From assembly GCA_045588915.1 (NCBI GenBank), contig JAZNFA010000008.1, forward strand, positions 158,546-222,545: a stretch of 64,000 nt of DNA, read 5' to 3'. A program made the translations under genes and the position numbers. This document shows, in pieces, positions 17,209 to 26,109 of this stretch. The notes below the pieces were generated by a model. The model was not told the origin of the DNA. It made no database searches and was given only the letters and a program-made list of their open reading frames with translations. The stretch is from RGIG8050 sp045588915. Lineage in GTDB: Bacteria; Bacillota; Clostridia; Christensenellales; UBA1242. Positions within the stretch are counted from its first letter, which is position 1; each line of letters begins with the position of its first letter.

Positions 17209-18597
17209 ATGAATAAAACAGGGGCAATTGTAAAATATTGCGTAATTTGTGTTATTGTAGCACTTGCTGCAATATTGTGTTTTGCTGAGTTTACTATTCC
17301 ATTTACAAATACTAAATATGTTGGGTGCTATCAAGCAATTAAAAACAAAATGGGTATTGATTTGAATGGTGGTGTTTCGGCAGTATTTAACGTTGTGGCA
17401 TCAGAAAACAGCTCTGATTTAGAAGCTGAAGTTGATGCAACAATACATCGTGTAAAAAATACATTATCTGAACAAGGTTATTTGGAAGCATCTGTTACTC
17501 GTCAGGGTACTGCATCCGGATATAAAATTCGTATCGAAGTACCAGGTATGAAAGATACCCAAGAAATTATGGATGCAATCGGTACGCCAGCTAATATTGA
17601 ATTTTTAGAACCAAGTGACGAACAGCAACCTACTTATGCTGCAGAAAAAGTGTTCTTAGTTGGTGAAGATATTAAAAGTGTTGAAGTCATTTCTGACCCT
17701 GAAGATGTTTCCAATTATGCTTTGCAATTAACTTTTACTGATCAAGGAAAAATAAAATTTCGTGAAAAAGTTAAAGATGCTGGTGGAAAATTTATGGCGA
17801 TTTTTTCAAATGAAGAGTTGATTAGCTCACCACAAATTTCATCTGAAAATGCTAGTACGTTAGGTTCTGATGGTAAAGTTTTAATTACAGGTTCTTATAC
17901 GAAAGAAAGTGCTGAGGCTTTTGCTTTGCAAATTGAGTCTGGTTTATACACTGTAGAATTAAGTATTGGTGAAATGAGTTATATTCCAGCAACTTTGGGT
18001 GAAGGTGCGATTTTTGCAGGTTTGATTGCTTTGGCTATTGGTTTACTTCTAATTTTTGTGTTAATGGTCATTGTTTACCGTGATTTCGGATGGATTGCTA
18101 ATTTATCATTGATAATTTATACAATTATATTTGTTTTCTTCTTGGCGATTATTGATTCAATTCAATTAACATTGCCAGGTATTGCAGGTATTATTTTATC
18201 AATTGGTATGGCAGTTGACGCTTATGTGTTAATTTTTGAACAAATTAAAGAAGAGTATCGTTCAGGTAAGCGTTTGGGTGCAGCTGTTCATTCTGGGTTT
18301 AATAAATCAATTGTAACCATTATAGATGCTAATGTAACAACGATTATTGTTAGCGTTATCTTATATATCTTAAGTTCTGGTTCAATTCGTGGCTTTGCTA
18401 TCACATTAGCATTAGGTGTGGCAATTTCAATGTTTGTTGGTTTAGTTATAACTCGTAGTTTGGCAAAACTTTATTTGTATATTAACCCAGATAATGCTAA
18501 ACGTATGAATATTAAGGATTCTGATGTTCAACAAATCGAAGAACAACAGGTCGTTGTTCCTCAAAAACGCAAATTAAATATGGATGGTGCTAAATGA
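17209..18597 (+). CDS. secD: Protein-export membrane protein SecD
   Basis: SecD works with SecF to use the proton motive force for late steps of Sec export. One N-terminal helix is followed by IDLNGGVSAVFNV (the D1 motif), an external P1 domain, then five membrane helices with GEGAIFAGLIALAIGLL and IILSIGMAVDAYVLIFEQIKEE, the RND-like core. At 462 residues it is compact, as in other Bacillota. ATG 17209 fits the -10 box; an in-frame ATG at 17179 lies inside the promoter and is rejected. Overlaps secF by four bases. Confidence 0.96.
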   Translation: MNKTGAIVKYCVICVIVALAAILCFAEFTIPFTNTKYVGCYQAIKNKMGIDLNGGVSAVFNVVASENSSDLEAEVDATIHRVKNTLSEQGYLEASVTRQGTASGYKIRIEVPGMKDTQEIMDAIGTPANIEFLEPSDEQQPTYAAEKVFLVGEDIKSVEVISDPEDVSNYALQLTFTDQGKIKFREKVKDAGGKFMAIFSNEELISSPQISSENASTLGSDGKVLITGSYTKESAEAFALQIESGLYTVELSIGEMSYIPATLGEGAIFAGLIALAIGLLLIFVLMVIVYRDFGWIANLSLIIYTIIFVFFLAIIDSIQLTLPGIAGIILSIGMAVDAYVLIFEQIKEEYRSGKRLGAAVHSGFNKSIVTIIDANVTTIIVSVILYILSSGSIRGFAITLALGVAISMFVGLVITRSLAKLYLYINPDNAKRMNIKDSDVQQIEEQQVVVPQKRKLNMDGAK

Positions 18598-19520
18598 AAT
18601 TGATTACTAATCTTAAAAATAAAAATTTTGATTTTGTTCGATATGGTCGTTGGTTTTATATTGCTCCGGCAATAATTTTAGCGTTTGGAATTTTAATGTT
18701 AGCGATTTTTGGCTTGAATTTGGGTCTGGATTTTACAGGTGGTACAATCGTTAAAGTAAATGCTGATGGTGAATATAGTAAAGCTGAAATCCAGGATAAA
18801 ATGGATGATTACAACGTTAAGTATACAATTACAAAAGAACAAAGCACTAGTGGTGGTAATACTTTCTCAATTAAATTTAACGCTGAAGATAAGACAAATG
18901 ATATCACAACCGAATTAGAAAGTTATTTTGAAGATGATTTTATCGAATATACAACTTCTACAGATACAACAATTAAAGAAACAGTTATGACAGTATTTTG
19001 GTCAATTTTGGCAGCTTTGGGCGCCTTAATTATCTATATGTTAATACGCTTTAAGTTTACAGCAGGTATGGCAACAATTTTGGCATTGATGCATGACGTT
19101 TTAATGATTGGTGCTTTAATGGCTATTTTCCAAATTGAAATTAATGCATCATTTATTGCGGCCGTATTAACTGTTATGGCGTATTCAATTAATAATAGTT
19201 TAGTTGTTTTTGACCGTGTTCGTACATTAGAAAAAAATAATACGGAAAACCATAAGTTAGATTATTTGGTTAATAAATCAATCAATAGCACTCTTGGTCG
19301 TAGTATATTAACAATGGTAACAACATTAGGTACATTGTTAGTTTTGACTGTCATCAGTTTAATCATGCAATTATCGACATTGATTGAATTTGCTTTACCG
19401 ATTGTTTTTGGTTTATTAGCTGGTACATATTCTTCGTTATTTTTAATTGCACCTTTGTATATGCAATTTGAAACAGCACGTCTTCTTACAAAACAACGCA
19501 AAATTAATGTTCAAAAATAA
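18594..19520 (+). CDS. secF: Protein-export membrane protein SecF
   Basis: Partner of SecD. N-terminal helix, then LGLDFTGGTIVKV, then five helices with DVLMIGALMAIF and TVMAYSINNSLVVFDRVR, the SecF signature. 308 residues. Coupled to secD through ATGA. In many bacteria SecD and SecF are fused or adjacent; here they are separate adjacent genes. Confidence 0.96.
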   Translation: MKLITNLKNKNFDFVRYGRWFYIAPAIILAFGILMLAIFGLNLGLDFTGGTIVKVNADGEYSKAEIQDKMDDYNVKYTITKEQSTSGGNTFSIKFNAEDKTNDITTELESYFEDDFIEYTTSTDTTIKETVMTVFWSILAALGALIIYMLIRFKFTAGMATILALMHDVLMIGALMAIFQIEINASFIAAVLTVMAYSINNSLVVFDRVRTLEKNNTENHKLDYLVNKSINSTLGRSILTMVTTLGTLLVLTVISLIMQLSTLIEFALPIVFGLLAGTYSSLFLIAPLYMQFETARLLTKQRKINVQK

Positions 19521-19531
19521 TATACATTGAT

Positions 19532-20440
19532 GTGCCATCTTTGTTAGAAATTTTAGGTATATTACTGGAGTTTATTCCACAAGTTTTTGTTTTGTATTTT
19601 ATTCTTGCACTTTTCGAAAAAAGTGGAGTGTTGGGAAAGTTTGCACAATTTTTCCATTTACCAGTTAATAATGTTTTGCCAATTTGTTTAACATTTAATT
19701 GTACAACAATGGCAGTTTGTGCTGCTCGTGATAATCCTTATCGCAAAAATTTAGTCTATTTTTTGTCTTTAATTCCTTGTACAGCACAATTACCGTTATT
19801 AACTTTTCTTCTTTTAACTGTTATTAAATTCCCACTATGGTCAATTTTTTTACTCTATTTTGTTGCAATTTTTATTGGAATTATCTTTTTGTTGATTCTA
19901 CCACGTAACAAGAAAAAAAATGAATATTATCAAAATGTTATAGTTAAATGGCCTAATATCTGGGAATGTTGTTGTGATACATTGAAACAAACAATAATCT
20001 TTGCTAAAAAAATTTTTATAGCTTTTACCGTAAGCGCTTTTGTTATTGTCTTTTTGGCTCGTTTTTCTTTTCATTTTAAATTTGTTTCAAATCCGGAAGA
20101 ATCAATTTTATTTTCAATTTGTGGTTTTTTTACGCCACTTTTTACACCTATTGGTTTAAATCAACCAGTAGTTATTTGTGCGTTACTGTTTGGCATCATA
20201 GCTAAAGAAGCAGCAGTTTCAGTTTTATTATTTTTTCCAAATATCGTTAATGTTCTAACAATTCCTGTTGTTTTGTCTTTAGTGACTTTCTTTACGTTTT
20301 ATCCAAAATGTTTAGCTGCACAAACTGCAATTAATCATCATTGTGGACGCAAAACTAGTTGGAAGGTCTTTTTTATGAATTTGTTGCTTGCATACAGTTT
20401 AAGTTTTGTTGTATATAATCTATGTGGCTTTTTTATCTGA
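19532..20440 (+). CDS. FeoB-like membrane protein lacking the GTPase domain
   Basis: About eight membrane helices and two nucleoside-recognition/Gate-like halves. Half one (LFEKSGVLGKFAQFF, then TFNCTTMAVCAAR and SLIPCTAQLPLLTFLLL) matches the FeoB Gate motifs GFGCNVPA and SCGARLPVY. Half two has ICALLFGIIAKEAAVSVL and FFTFYPKCLAAQTAI, matching the FeoB motifs around VAKE and its C-terminus. The N-terminal G protein and the GDI domain of FeoB are absent: the protein is 302 residues against about 650-800. It could be a split iron transporter with a separate G protein, or another transporter of the Gate family. GTG 19532 starts it, 11 bases after secF; the end overlaps queA. Confidence 0.75.
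   Translation: MPSLLEILGILLEFIPQVFVLYFILALFEKSGVLGKFAQFFHLPVNNVLPICLTFNCTTMAVCAARDNPYRKNLVYFLSLIPCTAQLPLLTFLLLTVIKFPLWSIFLLYFVAIFIGIIFLLILPRNKKKNEYYQNVIVKWPNIWECCCDTLKQTIIFAKKIFIAFTVSAFVIVFLARFSFHFKFVSNPEESILFSICGFFTPLFTPIGLNQPVVICALLFGIIAKEAAVSVLLFFPNIVNVLTIPVVLSLVTFFTFYPKCLAAQTAINHHCGRKTSWKVFFMNLLLAYSLSFVVYNLCGFFI
20414..20419 (+). promoter_or_regulatory. -10 box before queA, leaderless geometry
   Basis: TATAAT four bases before GTG 20424, inside the end of the FeoB-like gene. No convincing -35 at 17 bases; TTGCAT at 20388 would give a long spacer of 20. Confidence 0.4.
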
Positions 20441-21458
20441 TTATGATTATGAATTACCAGAAGAAATGATTGCGTCTGCACCAATGGAACCTCGTGATGC
20501 TTGTCAAATGTTGGTTTACAATCGTAACAATTCTCATACACAAATAACAAAATTTAGAGATGTCTTATCGTATTTGCAAAGTGGCGATGTTGTTGTTGTT
20601 AATGAAACACGCGTGATTCCAGCAAGATTATTGGGTAAAAAAACAACAGGTGCACAAATCGAAATTTTACTCTTAAAGAAACTTTCATTAACAAATTATG
20701 AAGTATTAGTAAAACCTTTGCGTCGACTGAAAAATGGCGATAGTGTAGATATTGCCGGTAAAATAAAAGCTACATTGATTAGTAAAGATACTGAGACGGG
20801 TACAGCTGAAATGCAGCTAATATGTGCTGATGGTTCGCAAAATTTAGAAGCAGTGATTGATGAAGTTGGCGAAATACCTTTACCTCATTATATTCAAAAT
20901 GGTCACGCTACCAAAGAAAATTATAATACTGTTTATGCAAAAATTGATGGAAGTGCAGCTGCACCAACTGCTGGGCTACATTGGACGACTGAACTAATAA
21001 ACCAGGCTCGTGCAAAAGGTGTTATTTTTGCTCCTGTAGTTTTGGATGTTGGATTAGGGACTTTTCGACCTGTTAAAGTCGATGATATAACACAACATAA
21101 AATGCACGAAGAACGATATGAAATTCCAGCAAGTACGGCTGAAATCATTAATGAAGCTTTGCGTGAAGGGCGTAGAATTATCGCGACTGGTACAACCAGT
21201 TTACGTACGTTAGAAGGTTGTTTTGCTAAATATGGCGAAATTAAAGCCGTGACAGATGTTACTAATATCTTTATCTATCCACCATATCAGTTTAATGTAA
21301 TATCAGGTTTAATTACTAATTTTCATTTGCCAAAATCAACTTTATTGATGCTAGTTGCTGCTTTTGTTGGACGTGAAAAAGTTTTAGAACTTTATGAAAT
21401 GGCAAAGAAAAATAATTTTCGCTTCTATTCGTTTGGCGATTGTATGTTTTTACAGTAA
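20424..21458 (+). CDS. queA: tRNA preQ1(34) S-adenosylmethionine ribosyltransferase-isomerase QueA
   Basis: Adds the epoxycyclopentane ring in queuosine synthesis. SDYDYELPEEMIASAP, EPRDACQMLV, VVVNETRVIPARL, AAPTAGLHWT and FHLPKSTLLMLV are family motifs. GTG 20424 gives the natural start MAFLSDYDYELPEE; an in-frame upstream candidate at 20406 falls in the -10 region. 344 residues. Its stop codon forms part of the next gene's -10 box. Other queuosine genes are not in this window. Confidence 0.95.
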   Translation: MAFLSDYDYELPEEMIASAPMEPRDACQMLVYNRNNSHTQITKFRDVLSYLQSGDVVVVNETRVIPARLLGKKTTGAQIEILLLKKLSLTNYEVLVKPLRRLKNGDSVDIAGKIKATLISKDTETGTAEMQLICADGSQNLEAVIDEVGEIPLPHYIQNGHATKENYNTVYAKIDGSAAAPTAGLHWTTELINQARAKGVIFAPVVLDVGLGTFRPVKVDDITQHKMHEERYEIPASTAEIINEALREGRRIIATGTTSLRTLEGCFAKYGEIKAVTDVTNIFIYPPYQFNVISGLITNFHLPKSTLLMLVAAFVGREKVLELYEMAKKNNFRFYSFGDCMFLQ

Positions 21459-21461
21459 AAT
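21433..21461 (+). promoter_or_regulatory. Promoter of the HD hydrolase gene, leaderless geometry
   Basis: TTGGCG (21433-21438), 17-base spacer, TAAAAT (21456-21461) overlapping the queA stop codon, then six bases to ATG 21468. Confidence 0.55.
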
Positions 21462-21467
21462 ATATTT

Positions 21468-22034
21468 ATGACAGCAAAAGAAGAGTTTATTGAAATTTAT
21501 CAAAAGAACATTAAACGTGAAGGCGCTGATAAAATTTTAAGTTGGCTGGAAAGTACTGATTTTTTTACTTGTCCGGCATCAACTAGATTTCATAATAATT
21601 TTGAAAGTGGGTTAGTTGACCATTCGGTTAAGGTTTATCATCGTTTAAAGAAAATTGTAGCCGATGAAAAATTAAACGTTAGTGATGAAACTGTAGCGAT
21701 TGTTTCTTTGTTACATGACGTTTGTAAAGCGAATACCTATAAAGTGGATTTTCGTAATGTAAAACGTGACGGTGAATGGGTTAAAGAACCATATTATACC
21801 GTCGATGATCCATTACCTTATGGGCATGGTGAAAAGTCTGTGTACATCATTTCTAGTTTTATGAAGATTACACGTGAGGAAGCTATGGCAATTAACTGGC
21901 ATATGGGACCTTACGATGCGCGTAATGCAAATGGTAGTTATGTGTTATCAGATGCATTCAAAAAATTTCCTTTAAGTTTGTTAATGTTTATTGCTGATAT
22001 TGGCAGTACTTATCTCGACGAAACTATTAAATAA
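21468..22034 (+). CDS. HD-domain hydrolase
   Basis: 188 residues with an HD metal-binding set: VDHSVKVYH, LLHDVCKANTYK, YGHGEKSVYI, INWHMGPYD and MFIADIGSTY. Phage- and chromosome-encoded HD hydrolases of this shape are often annotated only as HD family; the substrate, perhaps a nucleotide, is unknown. It starts ten bases after queA but appears to have its own promoter. Its stop codon abuts the stop of the convergent recombinase gene with no spacer. Confidence 0.8.
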   Translation: MTAKEEFIEIYQKNIKREGADKILSWLESTDFFTCPASTRFHNNFESGLVDHSVKVYHRLKKIVADEKLNVSDETVAIVSLLHDVCKANTYKVDFRNVKRDGEWVKEPYYTVDDPLPYGHGEKSVYIISSFMKITREEAMAINWHMGPYDARNANGSYVLSDAFKKFPLSLLMFIADIGSTYLDETIK

Positions 22035-23003
22035 TTATAACTTTACCATATCAGCGGCTTTGATACGAATATCCTCACTGATTGCAGCGTAGTGCTTTTT
22101 GGTTGTATTGATATCTTTGTGTCCAAGAATATCGGCAACAATATATATATCTTTGGTTGCTTTGTAAAGATTAGTCCCATAAGTTGAACGTAATTTATGT
22201 GGACTAATCTTTTTTAATGGAGCAGCAACAGATGCATATTTTTTAACGATGTTTTCAATCGCACGGACAGACAAACGGCGACCACATTTTGTAAACAAAG
22301 GAGTGTTAGGCGTCCATTCAAATAAACTAAAGTAATTTGTAAATTTATCGTGTAGTTGTTGTCCCATATGTAAAATAGTTTGTTTACCACCTTTACGGGT
22401 GATAAGAAAAGTTTTATTTTTTAAATCAATATCTTGATAATCTAAACCAACTAATTCACTTACACGTATTCCCGAAAGTAAAAATAAACTAATGATCATT
22501 TCATCTCGTGGATTTTTAGCAGCAGCTGCAATCATTTTCGTAACTTCATCATCAGTTAAACGTAAGATACTTTTTTCGTGTAATTTGGGTAAATCTATCT
22601 TCGTCATAATGTTTTCTTTTAAATCACCACGACGATAAAAATATTTAAAGAATGAACGTAAAGTTGCCATTTTGCGCATTTTGCCACGTTCACCATTTAT
22701 GTATTCAGCGTCTTTTTTACGGTAATGAGTTAAATAAGAAATATATAATTCGATATCGTCGATTGTAATTTTATTTAAGTCTGCCTTCTCAAAACTTGTT
22801 ATAGCATACTGGTTAAAATGTTCAGTTTCATTGATTAAATAATTAAAAAATATTTCTAAATCACGAGCATAGCCTAACCTTGTTAATGGGGAAGTTGTTT
22901 GCTCAATTCCTAAAAAAAAAGCGTGACAAAAAGGTGGCAAACCTTCGAGTACGTGGTTTAATTGATTAATTGTTTGAATATCACGTTCAATCACGTATTT
23001 CAT
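22035..23003 (-). CDS. Tyrosine recombinase, XerC/XerD-like
   Basis: 322 residues: an N-terminal SAM-like core-binding domain (about 1-125) and a C-terminal catalytic domain. Catalytic residues are visible: Arg in LLSGIRVSELVGL, Lys in the TRKGGKQT beta hairpin, His and Arg in HKLRSTYGTNLY, His in LGHKDINTT, and Tyr in TTKKHYAAI. Xer recombinases resolve chromosome dimers at dif; no dif-like site is evident nearby. The N-terminal domain carries about 20 residues more than classical XerC. It lies just upstream of the shortened spoIIGA, pointing away. Confidence 0.88.
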   Translation of the reverse strand: MKYVIERDIQTINQLNHVLEGLPPFCHAFFLGIEQTTSPLTRLGYARDLEIFFNYLINETEHFNQYAITSFEKADLNKITIDDIELYISYLTHYRKKDAEYINGERGKMRKMATLRSFFKYFYRRGDLKENIMTKIDLPKLHEKSILRLTDDEVTKMIAAAAKNPRDEMIISLFLLSGIRVSELVGLDYQDIDLKNKTFLITRKGGKQTILHMGQQLHDKFTNYFSLFEWTPNTPLFTKCGRRLSVRAIENIVKKYASVAAPLKKISPHKLRSTYGTNLYKATKDIYIVADILGHKDINTTKKHYAAISEDIRIKAADMVKL

Positions 23004-23125
23004 TAATATTTTTTTAACATAAAATAAGAAAATTTTCTATAACTTTTTTTCACTTCGTCATCATCTTACATTTTTTGATTTGTTTAGCATAAATCTGTCA
23101 TTGAAAACATACTTATCATATTGTC

Positions 23126-23638
23126 ATGGCAGTTATTTTAACATTTGCATTTGCTTTTGGTTCAGCAATGTATGCTTTTGATAATAAATATTTGTTAGTT
23201 GTTGTAGTGCTATTGTTCTATTTAATTATTCAAAAAATATTGCAATGGCATCGGCGACAGAAGTTTTTACACCGTACTAAAATTGAATATAAAGGTAAAA
23301 GTGTTCAGATTAATGCATTATTAGACTCAGGGAATACCTTAATCGATCCGGTATCGCAAGTGCCAGTTTCAATTATCTCATTAGCTGTTTTTTTAGAAAT
23401 GTTTCCAGATATTTCGGCAGATAAAATTATTGAAAATAAACTAGAGTCCTGTATCAATAATGGTCATTATATTAAATGTCAAACGGTAAACGGAAAAAGT
23501 AAAATGTTTGTTTTTCAACCGGATAAAATTCAAGTTAATGGGACAACTGTACATAGTTTGCTTGGCGTAAGTACGCAAAATTTTTGTAATCAAAAGTATG
23601 ATGCAATTTTAAACATAAAATTAGGGGGTATATTATGA
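23126..23638 (+). CDS. spoIIGA: SpoIIGA-like pro-sigma-E protease, N-terminally short
   Basis: Membrane aspartic protease that activates sigma E after asymmetric division. NALLDSGNTLIDP (Asp67) is the catalytic signature and LLGVSTQNF closes the domain. SpoIIGA normally has about 300 residues with five N-terminal membrane helices; this protein has 170 with only one or two (residues 2-18 and 22-36). The 122 bases upstream to the recombinase gene are too short to hide the missing helices. ATG 23126 has no Shine-Dalgarno; TATCAT lies about six bases upstream. Its end overlaps sigE by four bases, the usual arrangement. Confidence 0.85.
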   Translation: MAVILTFAFAFGSAMYAFDNKYLLVVVVLLFYLIIQKILQWHRRQKFLHRTKIEYKGKSVQINALLDSGNTLIDPVSQVPVSIISLAVFLEMFPDISADKIIENKLESCINNGHYIKCQTVNGKSKMFVFQPDKIQVNGTTVHSLLGVSTQNFCNQKYDAILNIKLGGIL

Positions 23639-24357
23639 ATTTTATTTCAAAAGCAATCACATTATTTAAACGCATTTATTGTGAAAAAGATGATGATAAC
23701 TCATCAGGTGTGTTTTTTATTAATGGCACGGAAGCACTTGAACGCCCATTGCCAAAAGCAGAAGAAGAGTTATTATTACAAGAACTAGATCAAGGGAAAC
23801 CGGAAACACGTCAAAAGTTAATATCGCATAATTTACGCTTGGTAATTTATATTGCAAAAAAATTTGAAAACACAGGAATAGATATTGAAGACTTAATTAG
23901 TATTGGCTCAATTGGCTTAATTAAAGCTGTTAATAGTTTTAAGTACGATAAAAATATTAAATTAGCTACGTATAGTAGTCGTTGTATTGAAAATGAAATT
24001 TTAATGTATCTTCGTAAAATCCAAAAAACTCGAAATGATGTTTCAATGGATGAAGCAATCAATTCGGACAGTGAAGGGACGGAAATACGTTTAGGTGATG
24101 TGATTTGCACAACTGAAAATAATGTTGATGATGAACTAGATATGAAGGTTGAAAAAAATTTATTATGGCTTGCTGTTGATAAATTATCAATTAGGGAGCA
24201 AGAAATTATGCAGTTGCGTTTTGGCTTAGGTGGTGGGAAAGAAAGAACACAAAAAGAAGTTGCAAATATGCTGGATATTTCGCAGTCATATATTTCGCGT
24301 TTAGAAAAAAAGATTTTATCACGTTTAAAGAAGGAGTTTATAAAAATTGATAACTAG
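23635..24357 (+). CDS. sigE: RNA polymerase sporulation sigma factor sigma-E
   Basis: Mother-cell sigma factor. Residues 1-28 form a probable pro-sequence, followed by NGTEALERPLPKAEEE, near where SpoIIGA cleaves. Region 2 (LIYIAKKFENTG-like segment, IDIEDLISIGSIGLIKA, LATYSSRCIENEILMYLR) and region 4 (REQEIMQLRFGLGGG, VANMLDISQSYISRLEKKI) are complete and closely resemble Bacillus SigE. 240 residues, full length. It is preceded by GGGGGT and coupled to spoIIGA. An intact sigE beside a short spoIIGA suggests a reduced or altered sporulation pathway. Confidence 0.93.
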   Translation: MNFISKAITLFKRIYCEKDDDNSSGVFFINGTEALERPLPKAEEELLLQELDQGKPETRQKLISHNLRLVIYIAKKFENTGIDIEDLISIGSIGLIKAVNSFKYDKNIKLATYSSRCIENEILMYLRKIQKTRNDVSMDEAINSDSEGTEIRLGDVICTTENNVDDELDMKVEKNLLWLAVDKLSIREQEIMQLRFGLGGGKERTQKEVANMLDISQSYISRLEKKILSRLKKEFIKIDN

Positions 24358-24394
24358 TCTAGACAACAAATACTAGATATGATATTATTACTTG

Positions 24395-25414
24395 ATGACT
24401 TTCGTGCATTGGTTAATCATCTTAGTTGTTGTTATTTTAGTTATAACTTTCTATTCTGTTTTTAATATGTCTTTATGGGTGCGTGCCTTTATGTCAGGTG
24501 CGCACGTTTCAATTGCAGAATTGATTTCAATTACTGTTAAAAAACTCGATGCACGTAGTATTGTTAATAATTATATTAAGGCTAAAAAAGCAGGTGTTGA
24601 TATTACAATTGCTCAAATTGAAAACCATATGCAAGCACACGGTAACATTGAATTAGTTATCAATGCTTTAATTGCTGCATCTAGTGCAAATTTACAAGAT
24701 TTAGATTTAAAAACGGCAATTGCTGTTGATTTATCTGGCCGTGATATCAATGATGCCGTTAAGCATTGTATTATGCCGCAGATTCTTCAAATCAATGATA
24801 TTACTGCAATTGCCAAAAATGGTATCGAAGTTTCAATTAGTGTCAAGGTAACTTTACGTGTTAATTTAAAAAGAATTATTGGTGGTGCATTAGAAGAAAC
24901 CATCATAGCACGAATTAGTGAAGGTATTATGACAATTGTTGGTAATGCAGCTACACACAATGAGATTTTAGAAAAACCAAACCACATTACCAAAACAATT
25001 ATTGATAATAAAAAGTTAGCAGAAGATACGGCATTTGATATTTTATCACTTGATATTGTCGATATTAAAGTTGGACGAAATGTAGGCGCAGAATTAGAAA
25101 TTGATAAAGCAGAAGCAGTAAGATATATCAGTCAGGCTGATGCAGAAAAACGTCGTGCAGAAGCTGTTGCAGCAGAACAAGAAATGCGTGCTTTAACTCA
25201 AGAAATGCGTGCCCGGGTTGTGGCTGCTGAATCCGAAGTTCCAAAGGCTTTAGCTGGTGCATTAAAGTATGGCAGTGTAAACGTTAAAGAATATATGCAA
25301 TTAGAAAATTTAAAAAGCGATACTTTAATGCGTAAAGCTTTAAGTGGTAGCGCAAGTTCTGATATGCTAACACCTTCTTTAAATCCACCCAAAAAGAAAA
25401 CAAAATTACAATAA
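24395..25414 (+). CDS. floA: Flotillin-like membrane-microdomain protein FloA
   Basis: N-terminal membrane hairpin (about residues 4-35), an SPFH-type domain with NDAVKHCIMPQILQI and GIEVSISVKVTLRVNL, then an Ala/Glu/Arg-rich coiled coil (about 235-290: KAEAVRYISQADAEKRRAEA). Flotillins organise protein complexes in the membrane. The order floA-x-yqfC-yqfD-ybeY-cdd-era is that of Bacillus yqfA-era. ATG 24395 is chosen over TTG 24392. A TATGAT and a TATTAT lie 11 and 6 bases upstream, so it may be leaderless. Confidence 0.93.
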   Translation: MTFVHWLIILVVVILVITFYSVFNMSLWVRAFMSGAHVSIAELISITVKKLDARSIVNNYIKAKKAGVDITIAQIENHMQAHGNIELVINALIAASSANLQDLDLKTAIAVDLSGRDINDAVKHCIMPQILQINDITAIAKNGIEVSISVKVTLRVNLKRIIGGALEETIIARISEGIMTIVGNAATHNEILEKPNHITKTIIDNKKLAEDTAFDILSLDIVDIKVGRNVGAELEIDKAEAVRYISQADAEKRRAEAVAAEQEMRALTQEMRARVVAAESEVPKALAGALKYGSVNVKEYMQLENLKSDTLMRKALSGSASSDMLTPSLNPPKKKTKLQ

Positions 25415-25428
25415 AAGGAAAATCTCAA

Positions 25429-25887
25429 ATGACTTTACAAGGTTTGCTTTTTGTAACAATAATACTTTTAATTATAGTTATAATTTTGTTTGCTCTTTTA
25501 GAACGTCTAATGAAAAATAGTCCAAAGAAAAATACTGAAAAAGTGTCTCCTAAAGTTAATAAAGAATTACCTAAGATTATTGAAGAAACAACAAAAGTTG
25601 AAAGTCCTTCAGATATGAAAATATATAATAACGAGTTGGCTGATGATTTAAATGAGATAATTAAAAAATCAAATAATAAAGAAATGCGCTTGCAAATTGA
25701 AAATCATCTCAATAAAAAAGGTAACATTGCAAATTATATTCAAAGTAAAAAATATCGTGGCTTTAATTTCGAATCGGAAGAAGTTATCAATGATGAATCA
25801 ACAGATGTAGAGCTACCATCTTTTACGCAAGAAGATTACAAACGGATTATGGCATTTAGTAATATTGATGATAAAAAATCATTATAA
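25429..25887 (+). CDS. Single-pass membrane protein of unknown function
   Basis: I do not recognise a family. 152 residues: one N-terminal helix (3-23), then a Lys/Glu-rich linker and a helical, acidic C-terminal region with ADDLNEIIKKSNNKEMRL and FTQEDYKRIMAF. AAAGGAAAA lies upstream of ATG 25429. It sits directly between floA and yqfC, so it may be a floA partner; it occupies the place where Bacillus has yqfB. Confidence 0.6.
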   Translation: MTLQGLLFVTIILLIIVIILFALLERLMKNSPKKNTEKVSPKVNKELPKIIEETTKVESPSDMKIYNNELADDLNEIIKKSNNKEMRLQIENHLNKKGNIANYIQSKKYRGFNFESEEVINDESTDVELPSFTQEDYKRIMAFSNIDDKKSL

Positions 25888-25893
25888 ATAGTT

Positions 25894-26109
25894 GTGAAAG
25901 ATTTTTTTATTCAGCAAAACCAGGATTGTAATGTATGTGTTGGTGGTGTTATTTCTTTAATGAATTTTGCTGATGATAATATTGTAGTTAGGGTTAAACG
26001 TGGTTTAGTTGAAATTAAAGGAAAAAACTTAATTATTCAACGCTTTGACGAAAATGAAATAACTATTACTGGTAAAATTTTAGGAGTGATGACAAATGTT
26101 AATCATTAA
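25894..26109 (+). CDS. yqfC: YabP/YqfC-family sporulation protein
   Basis: 71 residues. The block NIVVRVKRGLVEIKGKNLII followed by FDENEITITGKI matches the YabP/YqfC family, small proteins made under sigma E control. GTG 25894 starts it; TATAAA (25883-25888) ends five bases upstream and overlaps the previous stop codon, another leaderless-type arrangement. Overlaps yqfD by 14 bases. Confidence 0.8.
   Translation: MKDFFIQQNQDCNVCVGGVISLMNFADDNIVVRVKRGLVEIKGKNLIIQRFDENEITITGKILGVMTNVNH

Noticed and set aside
22035..23003. Recombinase as evidence of a mobile element or integrated phage
   Set aside because: No attachment repeats, other phage genes or atypical composition are seen; it resembles a chromosomal Xer protein.
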